This document shows, piece by piece, positions 6,961 to 14,781 of a stretch of DNA of 15,292 nt; position 1 is the stretch's first letter, and every line of letters starts with the position of its first letter. The DNA is taken from assembly GCA_947447385.1 (NCBI GenBank), contig CANFKN010000013.1:1-15292 (forward strand), written 5' to 3'. Under the pieces are notes generated by a model. That model ran no database searches. It saw nothing but the letters and a program-made list of their open reading frames with translations, and was not told where the DNA came from. Origin of the DNA: Microbacteriaceae bacterium. GTDB lineage: Bacteria; Actinomycetota; Actinomycetes; Actinomycetales; Microbacteriaceae. A program made the translations under genes and the position numbers.

Positions 6961-7919
6961 TAGCCCTTCACAGCTCCACCGGTTAGGCCAGAGATGATGT
7001 GCTTCTGTAGGTAGAGGAACAGACCCATGATCGGAATAGCTGCTAGAACTGCACCTGCGGTAAACAGTGACCAGTTCTTTGAATATGGGTCAGCGATGAA
7101 CGACTGCAAACCTACGGCTAGCGTCTGGCTCTGTGGCTTGGTTAGAACAATCGAAGCTAAAACGAAGTCGCTCGTTGTGCCGATGTAGCTGAGCAAAACG
7201 TTCACAGCCAAGATAGGAGCCACCAGCGGCATGATGATGCCGTAGTAAATCTGAGTGTGAGTTGCGCCGTCAATCTTTGCAGCCTCATCGATTTCTTTTG
7301 GAATCGTGTTGAAGAAGCCATACATCAAATAGGTTCCAGCGCCAAGCGAACCACCCATGTAAACCATGATTAGGCCCAATGAGCTGTCAAGACCAAGCAA
7401 TGGAAAAACGCGGCCAACCGCTGAAAGGATCGTGTAGATACCTACGAGACCAAGCAGCGATGGATACATCTGAATCAACATGAGGCTCAATAGGCCACCG
7501 CGTCGGCCTTTGAAACGCAGGCGTGAAAACGCATAAGCAGCCAAAGCACTCAAGAACACCGAACCGATTGAGGTCGTGATGCCGATGAGAATTGTGTTGA
7601 TGTACCACAAGTCGAATGGGTTGTCGGCATAGACCATTCCGGTGGCACCTGCGTCTGAGGTAACCCTCATCATGGTGTCGCCAGAGAAGTCAAGCAGCGC
7701 CCAATAGTTGTCGAAGGTAATCGACGAGAACAAGGCGCTGGTGTTCTCGATGTCGGCAGAACCAATCATTGAGGTCGAGACGATGTAAACGATTGGAAAG
7801 ATTGCATAAACAATCAGAAACAGGCCAATCAGGTGTCGCCACCCGGTGCTCAAGAACCAGCGAAGAGGAGTGGTTGCTCGGCTGGTTGGAATCTTTGAGT
7901 AGTCAGTCGTTGTAGTCAT
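6960..7919 (-). CDS. malG: Maltodextrin ABC transporter permease, MalG-type
   Basis: The protein has 319 residues with about six membrane spans (roughly 28-50, 105-132, 145-165, 180-200, 230-255, 285-303). The cytoplasmic EAA loop EIDEAAKIDGAT (209-220) is the docking site for the ATPase subunit. The chain ends GLTGGAVKG, close to the GLTAGGVKG end of E. coli MalG, where the C-terminal tail enters the nucleotide-binding subunits. Residues 55-103 form an external loop with the conserved NYW segment. It forms the channel with MalF. The ATG lies 5 bp after the malF stop, with GAGGAG inside the end of malF as probable ribosome binding site. Its own stop overlaps the GH13 start. Sugar specificity is inferred from the neighbours. 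Confidence 0.9.
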   Translation of the reverse strand: MTTTTDYSKIPTSRATTPLRWFLSTGWRHLIGLFLIVYAIFPIVYIVSTSMIGSADIENTSALFSSITFDNYWALLDFSGDTMMRVTSDAGATGMVYADNPFDLWYINTILIGITTSIGSVFLSALAAYAFSRLRFKGRRGGLLSLMLIQMYPSLLGLVGIYTILSAVGRVFPLLGLDSSLGLIMVYMGGSLGAGTYLMYGFFNTIPKEIDEAAKIDGATHTQIYYGIIMPLVAPILAVNVLLSYIGTTSDFVLASIVLTKPQSQTLAVGLQSFIADPYSKNWSLFTAGAVLAAIPIMGLFLYLQKHIISGLTGGAVKG

Positions 7920-7924
7920 GATGT

Positions 7925-9688
7925 TTAAGCCATCTCCTCTAGTGCCTTGGTGCGACGGAAGCTAATCAGTGAAAGACCGCCCACGACGATGAAAATCAAG
8001 ATTGAGAACGCGCTGGCCATGCCATAGTCGCGGCCTCTACCTGCCGAGAACGCAATCTTATAAACGAAAGTGATCAAGATGTCGGTGCCACCGGCATCGT
8101 ACCTCGCACTCACTTCTTCTGGCAGACTTGGCCCACCACCCGTGAGCAGATAGATCAAGCCGAAGTTATTGAAGTTATAGGCGAACGATGCAATAAGCAA
8201 CGGAGCCAACGAAACAAGCAGCAATGGCAACTTGATTAGTCGGAATGACTGCCAAGGTGTTGCGCCGTCAATCGTTGCCGATTCAGTGAGTTCTGCAGGA
8301 ATCGCCTGAAGGGCACCAGTGGTGATCAGGAACATGTAAGGGAAGCCCATCCAAAGGTTCACAACCAAAACTGCGAGCTTTGCCCAGTTCGGGTCTTCAA
8401 GCCAAGGAATCATGGTTTGAACGTCGCCACCGTTCAGGTGCTGCGTTATTTTCAGACCACCAAGAATTGTCGTGTTCACAAAGCCATGCTCGGTGTTGAG
8501 CAAACCGCGCCAAACATAAGCCGACAAGAAGCCTGGGAACGCATAAGGCAAGATCATGAACGAGCGATAAAGCTTCTTGCCGCGCAGTTTCTCATAGTCA
8601 AAGAGCAACGCGATTGCTAGACCGAGAACGAATGTGGTTAGCACTGATGAGATTGCAAAAACTAGAGTCCAGGTCATGACTCGGCCAAGTGGACGAAGCA
8701 ATTCAGGGTCGGTGAAGATGCTGACGAAGTTCTTCACGCCAACGTTGACCTGCCAACCGATTTCGATGCGTTCTTTCTTGACATTGCCGTTGATGTGAAA
8801 GAATCCGTCGTCACTCGGCTTGAAGACTGCGCCATCGGTCTGACGAGTCAGGGTTTGAGCTTTTTCATCCCAGATCATGGTCAAGTTGTAGGTGATTGCG
8901 TTTTGAAGGTCATTTGCCATCAAGAACTGGCCAAAACGGTCGTTCGGGTCGAGCAGCAGGTGATAGTTGCTGAGTTTCGCCTGCTCTGCATCAGACAGTC
9001 TCGTTGGGTCTTTCACAACTTTGTAGCCCGTTGCAGAAATTGCGTCGTACTGGCCTGACATGTCACTTGGTGTGTCTGAAAGCTTGTACTCGCCCTCTTT
9101 CAAAAAGCGAATGCTTTCGTTAGGGCCACCGACAGCAACCACAGGCTTGACTGAGGCTGGGTCTGCTGGGTCATAAAGAGTGTTTGCCTGAGTCATCAAG
9201 AAGCCGTATTGGCCGTTGCTCTGGTTTTTTACGACGAGAACGTCGTAGTAAGGCGCATCTTCGCTTGGGTCTGGCTCATTGTTTGCGTCGACGATAGCCG
9301 AGAGTGCCTGCTGAAAGTCGCCGTTGTTGGCGCTACCAAAGTTTGTGAACGCTGTTGTGGTGCTCAAGAAGAGCACATACACCTGAAAGGCGAGCAGAAA
9401 GAGCACACCCGGTGTTAGATATTTGCCTGGCAAACCTGCAGGGCGAAGGTAAAGCCAGTTGACGATTACTACGACAGCTAGTAAGACTGCAAGGGCAACC
9501 CACTGATTCTGAGCTAGCAGCACGAAGGCTACTGAAACTGCAACGGCATCAACGAATGCCAGTGCGATGATTTTAATGATTGTGCCTCGAAGGCCAGGGG
9601 TTCCGCCGCTATAGAGAGATTTGATGCTCTTTTGCTTTTCTTTTGACATCGGAATTGTCATAGGCGTTTCAGTTGCCTTTTTTGCCAT
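7925..9688 (-). CDS. malF: Maltodextrin ABC transporter permease, MalF-type with large P2-like loop
   Basis: The protein has 587 residues, longer than E. coli MalF (514) and much longer than the usual 6-span Gram-positive sugar permease. Three N-terminal spans (about 36-58, 62-80, 92-112) precede a hydrophilic loop of some 220 residues (113-335), the position of the MalF P2 domain that contacts the binding protein. Five spans follow. The core shows strong E. coli MalF marks: a GW...NF..IFTD segment (311-327), RSFMILPYAFPGFLSAYVW (375-393), the EAA loop AELTESATIDGATPW (465-479), and SFAYNFNNFGLIYLLTGGGP (501-520). The start at 9688 has only a weak AAGGG upstream; in-frame ATGs at residues 10 and 14 are alternatives. 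It pairs with MalG. No ATPase gene is nearby. Confidence 0.9.
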   Translation of the reverse strand: MAKKATETPMTIPMSKEKQKSIKSLYSGGTPGLRGTIIKIIALAFVDAVAVSVAFVLLAQNQWVALAVLLAVVVIVNWLYLRPAGLPGKYLTPGVLFLLAFQVYVLFLSTTTAFTNFGSANNGDFQQALSAIVDANNEPDPSEDAPYYDVLVVKNQSNGQYGFLMTQANTLYDPADPASVKPVVAVGGPNESIRFLKEGEYKLSDTPSDMSGQYDAISATGYKVVKDPTRLSDAEQAKLSNYHLLLDPNDRFGQFLMANDLQNAITYNLTMIWDEKAQTLTRQTDGAVFKPSDDGFFHINGNVKKERIEIGWQVNVGVKNFVSIFTDPELLRPLGRVMTWTLVFAISSVLTTFVLGLAIALLFDYEKLRGKKLYRSFMILPYAFPGFLSAYVWRGLLNTEHGFVNTTILGGLKITQHLNGGDVQTMIPWLEDPNWAKLAVLVVNLWMGFPYMFLITTGALQAIPAELTESATIDGATPWQSFRLIKLPLLLVSLAPLLIASFAYNFNNFGLIYLLTGGGPSLPEEVSARYDAGGTDILITFVYKIAFSAGRGRDYGMASAFSILIFIVVGGLSLISFRRTKALEEMA

Positions 9689-9750
9689 TTCGAGGGCCCT
9701 TCGTTTTGTTCTGTTTAGCCGATTTGAACGGCCAGGATGTTGCTAGATGC

Positions 9751-9809
9751 CTAAGCAATAAGTTGCGGAGCCCTAATTTTCTCAGAGCTCCGCAACCTTT
9801 ATTGCTTAG
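9751..9809 (-). other. Long stem-loop between malE and malF
   Basis: GTTGCGGAGC (9762-9771) pairs with GCTCCGCAAC (9787-9796), and CTAAGCAATAA (9751-9761) pairs with TTATTGCTTAG (9799-9809). Together they make a 21-bp stem with a 2-nt bulge and a 15-nt loop. It starts 9 bp after the malE stop, and no T tract follows on the minus strand. It therefore resembles an mRNA-stabilising or attenuating hairpin more than a full terminator, which would allow more malE than malF product. Confidence 0.7.
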
Positions 9810-9818
9810 ATGATGCTG

Positions 9819-11027
9819 TTAGTTGATGGTTCCGGCGATCTTGTCGATGGTGACCTGCCAGTCAGTAACTGGTGACTTGCCTGACATAATGTTGCCTTCG
9901 ATGGTGCCCCAGTCGCCCCAAACCTTGTCCATTGCTGGAATGTTTGGCATTGGCATGGCGCCTGCGCCAGCCTTAGCAAAACCAGCCTGGAAAGGAACGT
10001 TGGCGATCTTCTTTGCAGCAGCGATGTTTGCTGGACGAACTGAGTACTTATTGAAGTAGTAAGCACCAGCAACAGGACCAGCTACGAAGTTAAGCAACTT
10101 GGTAACAGCAACGCCGTTAGCGTCTGCGTCAACCTGCTTGGTCTCGAAGTAACCACGAACACCGATGAACGGGGTTGACTTGCCCTTAGGGCCGTTAGGG
10201 AATGCCTCAATAACGAAGTCTTTGCCGTACTTGAAGCCCTTGGTGCAACCAGTGGTTCCGTTGGTGATCTTTGACATATCCCATGGGCCGCCAACGAAGT
10301 ACTTGATCTTGCCAAGTAGGAAGTCACAAACTAGGTTTGCGCCGTTCTTGCTGAAGTAGGCAGTGCCCTTAGTCTTCAAGAAGGTTGCATATGCCTTGCC
10401 GTTTGCGCCACCCATGCCCAGTGTTGAGTTCCAGACGCCGTTTGACGACTTGAATACTGGAGCACCGAAACCGGTCTGAACTGGGTACATCATGTATGGG
10501 TTTCCATAAGCTACGCCGAACTCGCCATCTTTAATCGATGCCCAAGTCGCAGGTGCTTTCTTTGCAAGCTTGATGTTGCGGAAGAAACCAGTGTTCTCAA
10601 CCCAGCCTGGCGCGCCATATAGCTTGTTGCTGCCGTTTGAGTTGATGGTGAAAGCAGCAAGTGAGGCAGCGGTTACGCCCTTCTTCACTGCAGGTGAAAG
10701 TGAAACTGGCTTTAGAACACCTGAGTTCACAAGGTTGCCTGCCCAGTCGTGAGGGGCAGCAGCCAAGATGTCTGGGCCGTTACCGTTGTTCACAGCGGTC
10801 TTTAGAATGTCGCGAACCTTGCCGAAGTCTTTGCCCACCAAGTTGATGGTGATGCCGTTGTCTGCGCCCCACTTTTGTAGGAGGTTCTGTACAACAGCCT
10901 TTGCGCCAGTGTCTGCCCAGATGGTAATCGTTTTTGAGCTTGCGCTAGCAGGAGTGCCAACGGCAAACATTGAGGCGACTACAGCACCTGCAACGACAGC
11001 TGCGATGCTGCGTTTGCTGATCTTCAT
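9819..11027 (-). CDS. malE: Maltodextrin-binding protein of ABC transporter, MalE-type
   Basis: The protein has 402 residues. The ATG at 11027 has AAAGG about 7 nt upstream and begins a signal peptide (MKISKR, hydrophobic core, GTPASA-S, cleavage near residue 29); the longer in-frame start at 11087 gives no signal sequence and was rejected. The mature part opens KTITIWADTGAK, typical of family-1 solute-binding proteins. PDILAAAPHDWAGNLVNSGVL (86-105) corresponds to the MalE hinge/sugar-contact stretch, and the PMPNIPAMDKVW block near the C-terminus matches the MalE PNIPQM signature. There is no Cys near the signal cleavage site, so no lipobox, which is unusual for a Gram-positive binding protein. 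The two Cys further on could form a disulfide. It is the first gene of the operon, separated from malF by a long stem-loop. Confidence 0.9.
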   Translation of the reverse strand: MKISKRSIAAVVAGAVVASMFAVGTPASASSKTITIWADTGAKAVVQNLLQKWGADNGITINLVGKDFGKVRDILKTAVNNGNGPDILAAAPHDWAGNLVNSGVLKPVSLSPAVKKGVTAASLAAFTINSNGSNKLYGAPGWVENTGFFRNIKLAKKAPATWASIKDGEFGVAYGNPYMMYPVQTGFGAPVFKSSNGVWNSTLGMGGANGKAYATFLKTKGTAYFSKNGANLVCDFLLGKIKYFVGGPWDMSKITNGTTGCTKGFKYGKDFVIEAFPNGPKGKSTPFIGVRGYFETKQVDADANGVAVTKLLNFVAGPVAGAYYFNKYSVRPANIAAAKKIANVPFQAGFAKAGAGAMPMPNIPAMDKVWGDWGTIEGNIMSGKSPVTDWQVTIDKIAGTIN

Positions 11028-11070
11028 TTGTAACCTTTCGAAGTACCTAATCGATGAAGGACTTGCAATC

Positions 11071-11090
11071 AAGTCAATACAAGTCAATAC
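11071..11090 (-). repeat. Exact 10-bp tandem repeat in the malE leader or promoter
   Basis: AAGTCAATAC occurs twice in direct succession. On the minus strand each copy supplies TTGACT, which looks like a -35 box, but no convincing -10 lies 16-18 bp further on. It may be a duplicated protein-binding site, part of the leader, or chance. Confidence 0.5.
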
Positions 11091-11094
11091 CTAG

Positions 11095-11122
11095 AAAATA
11101 CCTTTTCACCTAGTTGGGTCAA
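11095..11122 (-). promoter_or_regulatory. Candidate malE promoter
   Basis: On the minus strand TTGACC (11122-11117) and TATTTT (11100-11095) are separated by 16 bp, a fair sigma-70-type pair. The start would fall near 11088 and the leader would carry the 10-bp tandem repeat. GGTGAAAA (11109-11102) in the spacer and CGTGATAA (11158-11151) upstream are degenerate versions of the CGTGAAAC box seen elsewhere in this locus. Confidence 0.4.
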
Positions 11123-11200
11123 GCTGAAAAGCCCTTATTCGATAACGGTCTTATCACGGTTCAAAACAGCCCTTTGTTTTATTGGGTTTTACCAAAATAA

Positions 11201-11231
11201 TGCAAGCGCTTGCAGAAATTTCTCGTGAAAC
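11201..11231 (+). promoter_or_regulatory. Composite operator: perfect LacI-type palindrome plus CGTGAAAC box
   Basis: TGCAAGCGCTTGCA (11201-11214) is a perfect 14-bp palindrome with a central CG, the classic form of LacI-family sugar-regulator operators. A 9-nt linker follows, then CGTGAAAC (11224-11231). The arrangement matches the element at 4607-4638 ahead of the CBM41 gene. Lying between malE and the alpha-glucosidase pair, it could control both directions. Confidence 0.7.
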
Positions 11232-11239
11232 AAGCGAGT

Positions 11240-11264
11240 TTTCACCGTGAAACCGTTCTAGATT
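11240..11264 (+). promoter_or_regulatory. Promoter and second operator-like repeat of the alpha-glucosidase pair, leaderless start
   Basis: A TAGATT -10 box (11259-11264) ends 6 nt before the ATG at 11271, and no Shine-Dalgarno precedes that ATG, so the transcript probably begins at or next to the start codon. TTTCACCGTGAAA (11240-11252) is a 13-bp inverted repeat with a one-base centre, placed between the expected -35 and the -10. It contains a second CGTGAAAC (11246-11253), 22 bp from the first. Confidence 0.6.
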
Positions 11265-11270
11265 ATTTGC

Positions 11271-12983
11271 ATGTCGAAAATCACTACAGACGCAAAAATT
11301 CTGCACCACGCCATCGACGATGCCAAGTGGTGGCGCACCGCAGTCATCTATCAGATTTACCCTCGCAGCTTTGCCGACGGCAATGGTGACGGAATGGGTG
11401 ACCTAATCGGTGTTACCAGTCGCCTCGATTCTTTGGCTGAATTGGGCATTGACGCAATCTGGTTTTCACCGTTTTTCAAGTCGCCGCAAAAAGATGCTGG
11501 CTATGACGTAAGCGATTACCGCCAGATCGATGAGCTTTTCGGCACCAATGAAGACTTGGATGCCCTGATTGCACGCGCAACGCAGCTCGGCATCAAAATC
11601 ATCGTCGACCTCGTGCCAAACCACACGAGTGACCAGCACGAATGGTTCAAGGCTGCTGTGGCAGCTGGCCCTGGCAGCGCAGAGCGCGAGTATTACATTT
11701 TTCGCGAAGGCAAGGGCAAAAACGGCGAACTGCCGCCAAACAACTGGAACTCAATCTTTGGTGGCCCAGCCTGGACCCGCTTGATTGGGCCAGATGGCAA
11801 GCCAGAGCAGTGGTACCTGCACTTGTTCGACTCAACCCAACCTGACCTCGACTGGAACAACCCGATTGTTGCCGAAGAGTTCGAAAACATTCTTCGCTTC
11901 TGGTTCGACAAGGGCGTAGCCGGTTTCAGAATCGACGTAGCCCACGGCCTCGTCAAACGCGCAGGTCTGCCTGACCACAAAGAGGTTGACGCCGATGGCA
12001 AGCCAACGCCACACCTCGGCTTGACGCCAGAGCAAAGCGAAGAACGTGTGCCCTACTGGGTGCAGCCGGGCGTGCACGAATTCATCCGTCGTTTTAGAAA
12101 CGTCGCTGATGAATACGAAGATCGCGCGCTTTGCGCCGAAGCTTCGGTGAGCCCGTTGAACCGCCTCAAGCTTTGGGTGCGACCTGATGAATATCACCAG
12201 ACTTTCAACTTTGACTATCTAGAGACCAAGTTCGAGTCAGCCGCACTAAAGAACATCGTCACCGAGTCGCTAGTTGAGTTTGGCTCAGTTGGCGCCGGTT
12301 CAACCTGGGTGCTTTCAAACCACGACCAGGTTCGCCACGCAACTCGCTATGGCTACGACCACGGCAAGGTTCCTAAGCAGGGTGACGGCATCGGCCCTGA
12401 CTACCCTCAGCCTGATGAGGCGCTAGGTTTGCGCAAGGCGCAAGCTGCCACCGCGTTTATGCTCGGCTTGCCAGGTTCGGCCTACATCTATCAGGGTGAA
12501 GAGCTCGGCTTGCCTGAGCACACCACGCTCGAGGGCAAATATCGCGAAGACCCAACCTATTTCAGAACCAAGGGTGAGCGCGTTGGTCGCGACGGTTGCC
12601 GCGTGCCGTTGCCTTGGGAATCTAAAGCCAACGATTCGAACGGCTTCAGCGCCACCGGCAAGGGCTGGTTGCCTCAGCCTGAGAGCTATCACCGCTATGC
12701 GCGCGACGTTCAGCGCGGTGTGGCTGGTTCAACCCTTGAGCTTTATAAGCGCCTGATCGCGGTGCGCAAAGAGTTTGGCCTCGGTGCCGGTGAATTTAGC
12801 TGGGATGCTTCGCTAACCAGCGACACCGTTTTGGCTTATCTCAACAACGGCGTTCTGGTGGTCACCAACTTTGGCCCTGACCCGTTGGCTTTGCCTGCCG
12901 GTGAAATCTTGGCAACAAGCCAGCACGACCTCTGGGTTGCTCAGATTCTTGAGGCAAACCAGACTGTGTGGCTCAAGCCTTAG
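11271..12983 (+). CDS. GH13 alpha-glucosidase (first of a tandem pair)
   Basis: The protein has 570 residues, is cytoplasmic (no signal peptide), and has the exo-acting alpha-glucosidase/oligo-1,6-glucosidase layout, perhaps GH13_30. The barrel begins WWRTAVIYQIYPRSFAD (20-36), with the calcium-type DGNGDGMGD loop. Conserved regions are DLVPNH (113-118), GFRIDVAHG with nucleophile Asp222, ALCAEA with acid/base Glu290, and NHDQVRH with His351 and Asp352. YIYQGEELGLPEH and the C-terminal beta domain ending VWLKP complete the fold. It should release glucose from the non-reducing end of imported maltodextrins. The ATG has no ribosome binding site but sits 6 nt after a -10 box, fitting leaderless expression. 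The next gene starts 24 bp downstream and is a paralogue. Confidence 0.92.
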   Translation: MSKITTDAKILHHAIDDAKWWRTAVIYQIYPRSFADGNGDGMGDLIGVTSRLDSLAELGIDAIWFSPFFKSPQKDAGYDVSDYRQIDELFGTNEDLDALIARATQLGIKIIVDLVPNHTSDQHEWFKAAVAAGPGSAEREYYIFREGKGKNGELPPNNWNSIFGGPAWTRLIGPDGKPEQWYLHLFDSTQPDLDWNNPIVAEEFENILRFWFDKGVAGFRIDVAHGLVKRAGLPDHKEVDADGKPTPHLGLTPEQSEERVPYWVQPGVHEFIRRFRNVADEYEDRALCAEASVSPLNRLKLWVRPDEYHQTFNFDYLETKFESAALKNIVTESLVEFGSVGAGSTWVLSNHDQVRHATRYGYDHGKVPKQGDGIGPDYPQPDEALGLRKAQAATAFMLGLPGSAYIYQGEELGLPEHTTLEGKYREDPTYFRTKGERVGRDGCRVPLPWESKANDSNGFSATGKGWLPQPESYHRYARDVQRGVAGSTLELYKRLIAVRKEFGLGAGEFSWDASLTSDTVLAYLNNGVLVVTNFGPDPLALPAGEILATSQHDLWVAQILEANQTVWLKP

Positions 12984-13007
12984 ATTCGTTACGCCAATAT
13001 TGAACTC

Positions 13008-14741
13008 ATGACAACGTTCGAAGCCATGAGCAAATTTGATGTGACAGTTGCGCCCCGCCACGAAGCCAAAGTGGGCAACGAGTGGTGGCGCTCTGGTGTG
13101 ATTTATCAGATTTACCCGCGTTCGTTTGCCGACTCTAACGGCGACGGCATTGGTGACTTGGTGGGCATCACCTCACGCTTGGGATCTTTGGCTGCCCTCG
13201 GTGTTGACGCTATTTGGCTTTCGCCGTTCTATCGTTCGCCGCAGAAAGATGCTGGCTATGACGTCAGCGACTATTGCGACGTTGACCCGCTTTTTGGCAA
13301 CTTGAATGACTTCGACACCATGCTCGCCGAGGCGCACCGCTTGGGTCTCAAGGTTCTGATTGACCTCGTGCCGAACCACACCAGCGATCAGCACAAGTGG
13401 TTTCAGGCCGCGCTTGCCGGTGGCGAGGTTGAGATTGGCGGGGCTGCTTTGCCAGCCCGCGATTTTTATCACTTCAAGCCTGGCCGCGGTGACGCCGGTG
13501 AACTGCCCCCGAACAACTGGCTATCGCTTTTTGGCGGGCCGGCGTGGAGCCGCACCGTCGATGAAAATGGCGAGCCTGGCGACTGGTATCTTCACCTTTT
13601 TGACTCATCGCAACCAGATTTGAACTGGGCGAACTCTGCTGTTCAGGCCGCGTTTGAAGAGATTTTGCACTTTTGGCTTGACCGCGGTGTTGACGGTTTT
13701 CGTGTTGACCAACCTCACGCGATGGCTAAGGCAGAGGGGCTGCCTGACCACCCTGACGTGGCGCGCGCTGGTGCTGGTTTCATCGAGGGCGAAGCTGCAC
13801 CGCCGATGTGGTTTCAGCCTGAGGTTCACCCAATTTTTCGTCGTTGGCGCGCGATTTTAGAGAGCTACCCCGGCGAGCGTGCAATGTGCGGCGAGGCCTA
13901 TGTTTTGCCGCTTTCGCTCATGGCCCAATGGGTTCGTCATGACGAGTTCAATCAGACTTTCAACTTTCGCTTTTTAGACAGCGAATGGAACGCGTCGGTG
14001 TTGTTTGCCAACATCAACGAGTCTTTCGAAGCTTTCGACGCAGTTGGCGCGCCGAGCACTTGGGTGTTGAACAACCACGACGTGATTCGTCACGCTTCTC
14101 GTTTTGGCGGCAACTATGGGCGTGCCACTGCAAGCGATGGCATTGGCCCTAACTCGCCTCAACCACACGCCGAAATCGGCCTTCGCAAGGCCCGCGGTGC
14201 AACCATGTTTATGCTCGGGTTGCCAGGCGCCTCATATGTTTATCAGGGCGAAGAGCTCGGTTTGCCAGAGCACACCAAACTTGCCGATGAGTTTCGCCAA
14301 GACCCGACTTTCTTTAGAACAGCCGGCGAGCGCGTTGGTCGCGACGGATGCCGCGTGCCACTGCCGTGGGAGGCCGGCGCGGGCGACGCTAACGGCTTCA
14401 ACCAAACCGGTGAAGCTTGGTTGCCTCAGCCCGAGGCTTATCGTGCCTATTCGCGCGATCAGCAAGAAGGCGTTGCTGGCTCAACCCTTGAGCTCTATAA
14501 GCAAGCGCTTCACCTGCGGCGTGAACTTCGCCTCGGCGAGGGTTCGTTCGCTTGGCTGCCTGAGTTCACTCGCGATGACGTTTTGGGCTACCGCAACGGC
14601 GACGTTCTTGTCATTCACAACTTCAGCAATACCAGCTTGACCCTGCCGGCTGGCGAGGTTGTGCTGAGCAGTCTGCAGGGAATGCAGACTGGCCACAGCC
14701 TTGCCCCTGACCAGACGGTTTGGCTAAAGCTTCACGCCTAA
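13008..14741 (+). CDS. GH13 alpha-glucosidase (second of a tandem pair)
   Basis: The protein has 577 residues and is strongly similar to its upstream neighbour along its whole length, so the pair arose by duplication. Conserved regions are DLVPNH (119-124), GFRVDQPHAM with nucleophile Asp234, AMCGEAYV with acid/base Glu296, and NNHDVIRH with His357 and Asp358. All catalytic residues are present. Around them it differs from the first copy: Q-P-H-A-M instead of V-A-H-G-L after the nucleophile, and Y-V-L-P instead of S-V-S-P after Glu. This suggests a different linkage or chain-length preference. It is a cytoplasmic enzyme, probably co-transcribed with the first copy since the 24-bp gap holds no terminator. 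The start is uncertain: neither the ATG at 13008 nor the in-frame ATG at 13026 has a clear ribosome binding site. Confidence 0.91.
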   Translation: MTTFEAMSKFDVTVAPRHEAKVGNEWWRSGVIYQIYPRSFADSNGDGIGDLVGITSRLGSLAALGVDAIWLSPFYRSPQKDAGYDVSDYCDVDPLFGNLNDFDTMLAEAHRLGLKVLIDLVPNHTSDQHKWFQAALAGGEVEIGGAALPARDFYHFKPGRGDAGELPPNNWLSLFGGPAWSRTVDENGEPGDWYLHLFDSSQPDLNWANSAVQAAFEEILHFWLDRGVDGFRVDQPHAMAKAEGLPDHPDVARAGAGFIEGEAAPPMWFQPEVHPIFRRWRAILESYPGERAMCGEAYVLPLSLMAQWVRHDEFNQTFNFRFLDSEWNASVLFANINESFEAFDAVGAPSTWVLNNHDVIRHASRFGGNYGRATASDGIGPNSPQPHAEIGLRKARGATMFMLGLPGASYVYQGEELGLPEHTKLADEFRQDPTFFRTAGERVGRDGCRVPLPWEAGAGDANGFNQTGEAWLPQPEAYRAYSRDQQEGVAGSTLELYKQALHLRRELRLGEGSFAWLPEFTRDDVLGYRNGDVLVIHNFSNTSLTLPAGEVVLSSLQGMQTGHSLAPDQTVWLKLHA

Positions 14742-14781
14742 GCCAAACCCCCCGTGCAGGGCTTTCGGTGTTGGGCCCCGA

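Noticed and set aside
11028..11087. Longer start for the MalE-type protein
   Set aside because: It places non-signal residues before a complete signal peptide and has no ribosome binding site; AAAGG fits the ATG at 11027.
11071..11090. Start of a CRISPR or other repeat array
   Set aside because: Only two adjacent 10-bp copies without spacers.
11141..11155. GATAA-N5-TTATC inverted repeat as an operator
   Set aside because: The 5-bp arms are too short to stand out and no equivalent occurs upstream of the CBM41 gene.
14104..14640. Plus-strand open frame of 178 codons within the second alpha-glucosidase
   Set aside because: It is out of frame with an intact, motif-complete GH13 gene; the composition is that of a frame shadow.
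14742..14781. Terminator between the alpha-glucosidase and the FtsX-like gene
   Set aside because: Runs of C and G allow only 3-4 bp pairings, with no stable stem and no T tract on either strand.
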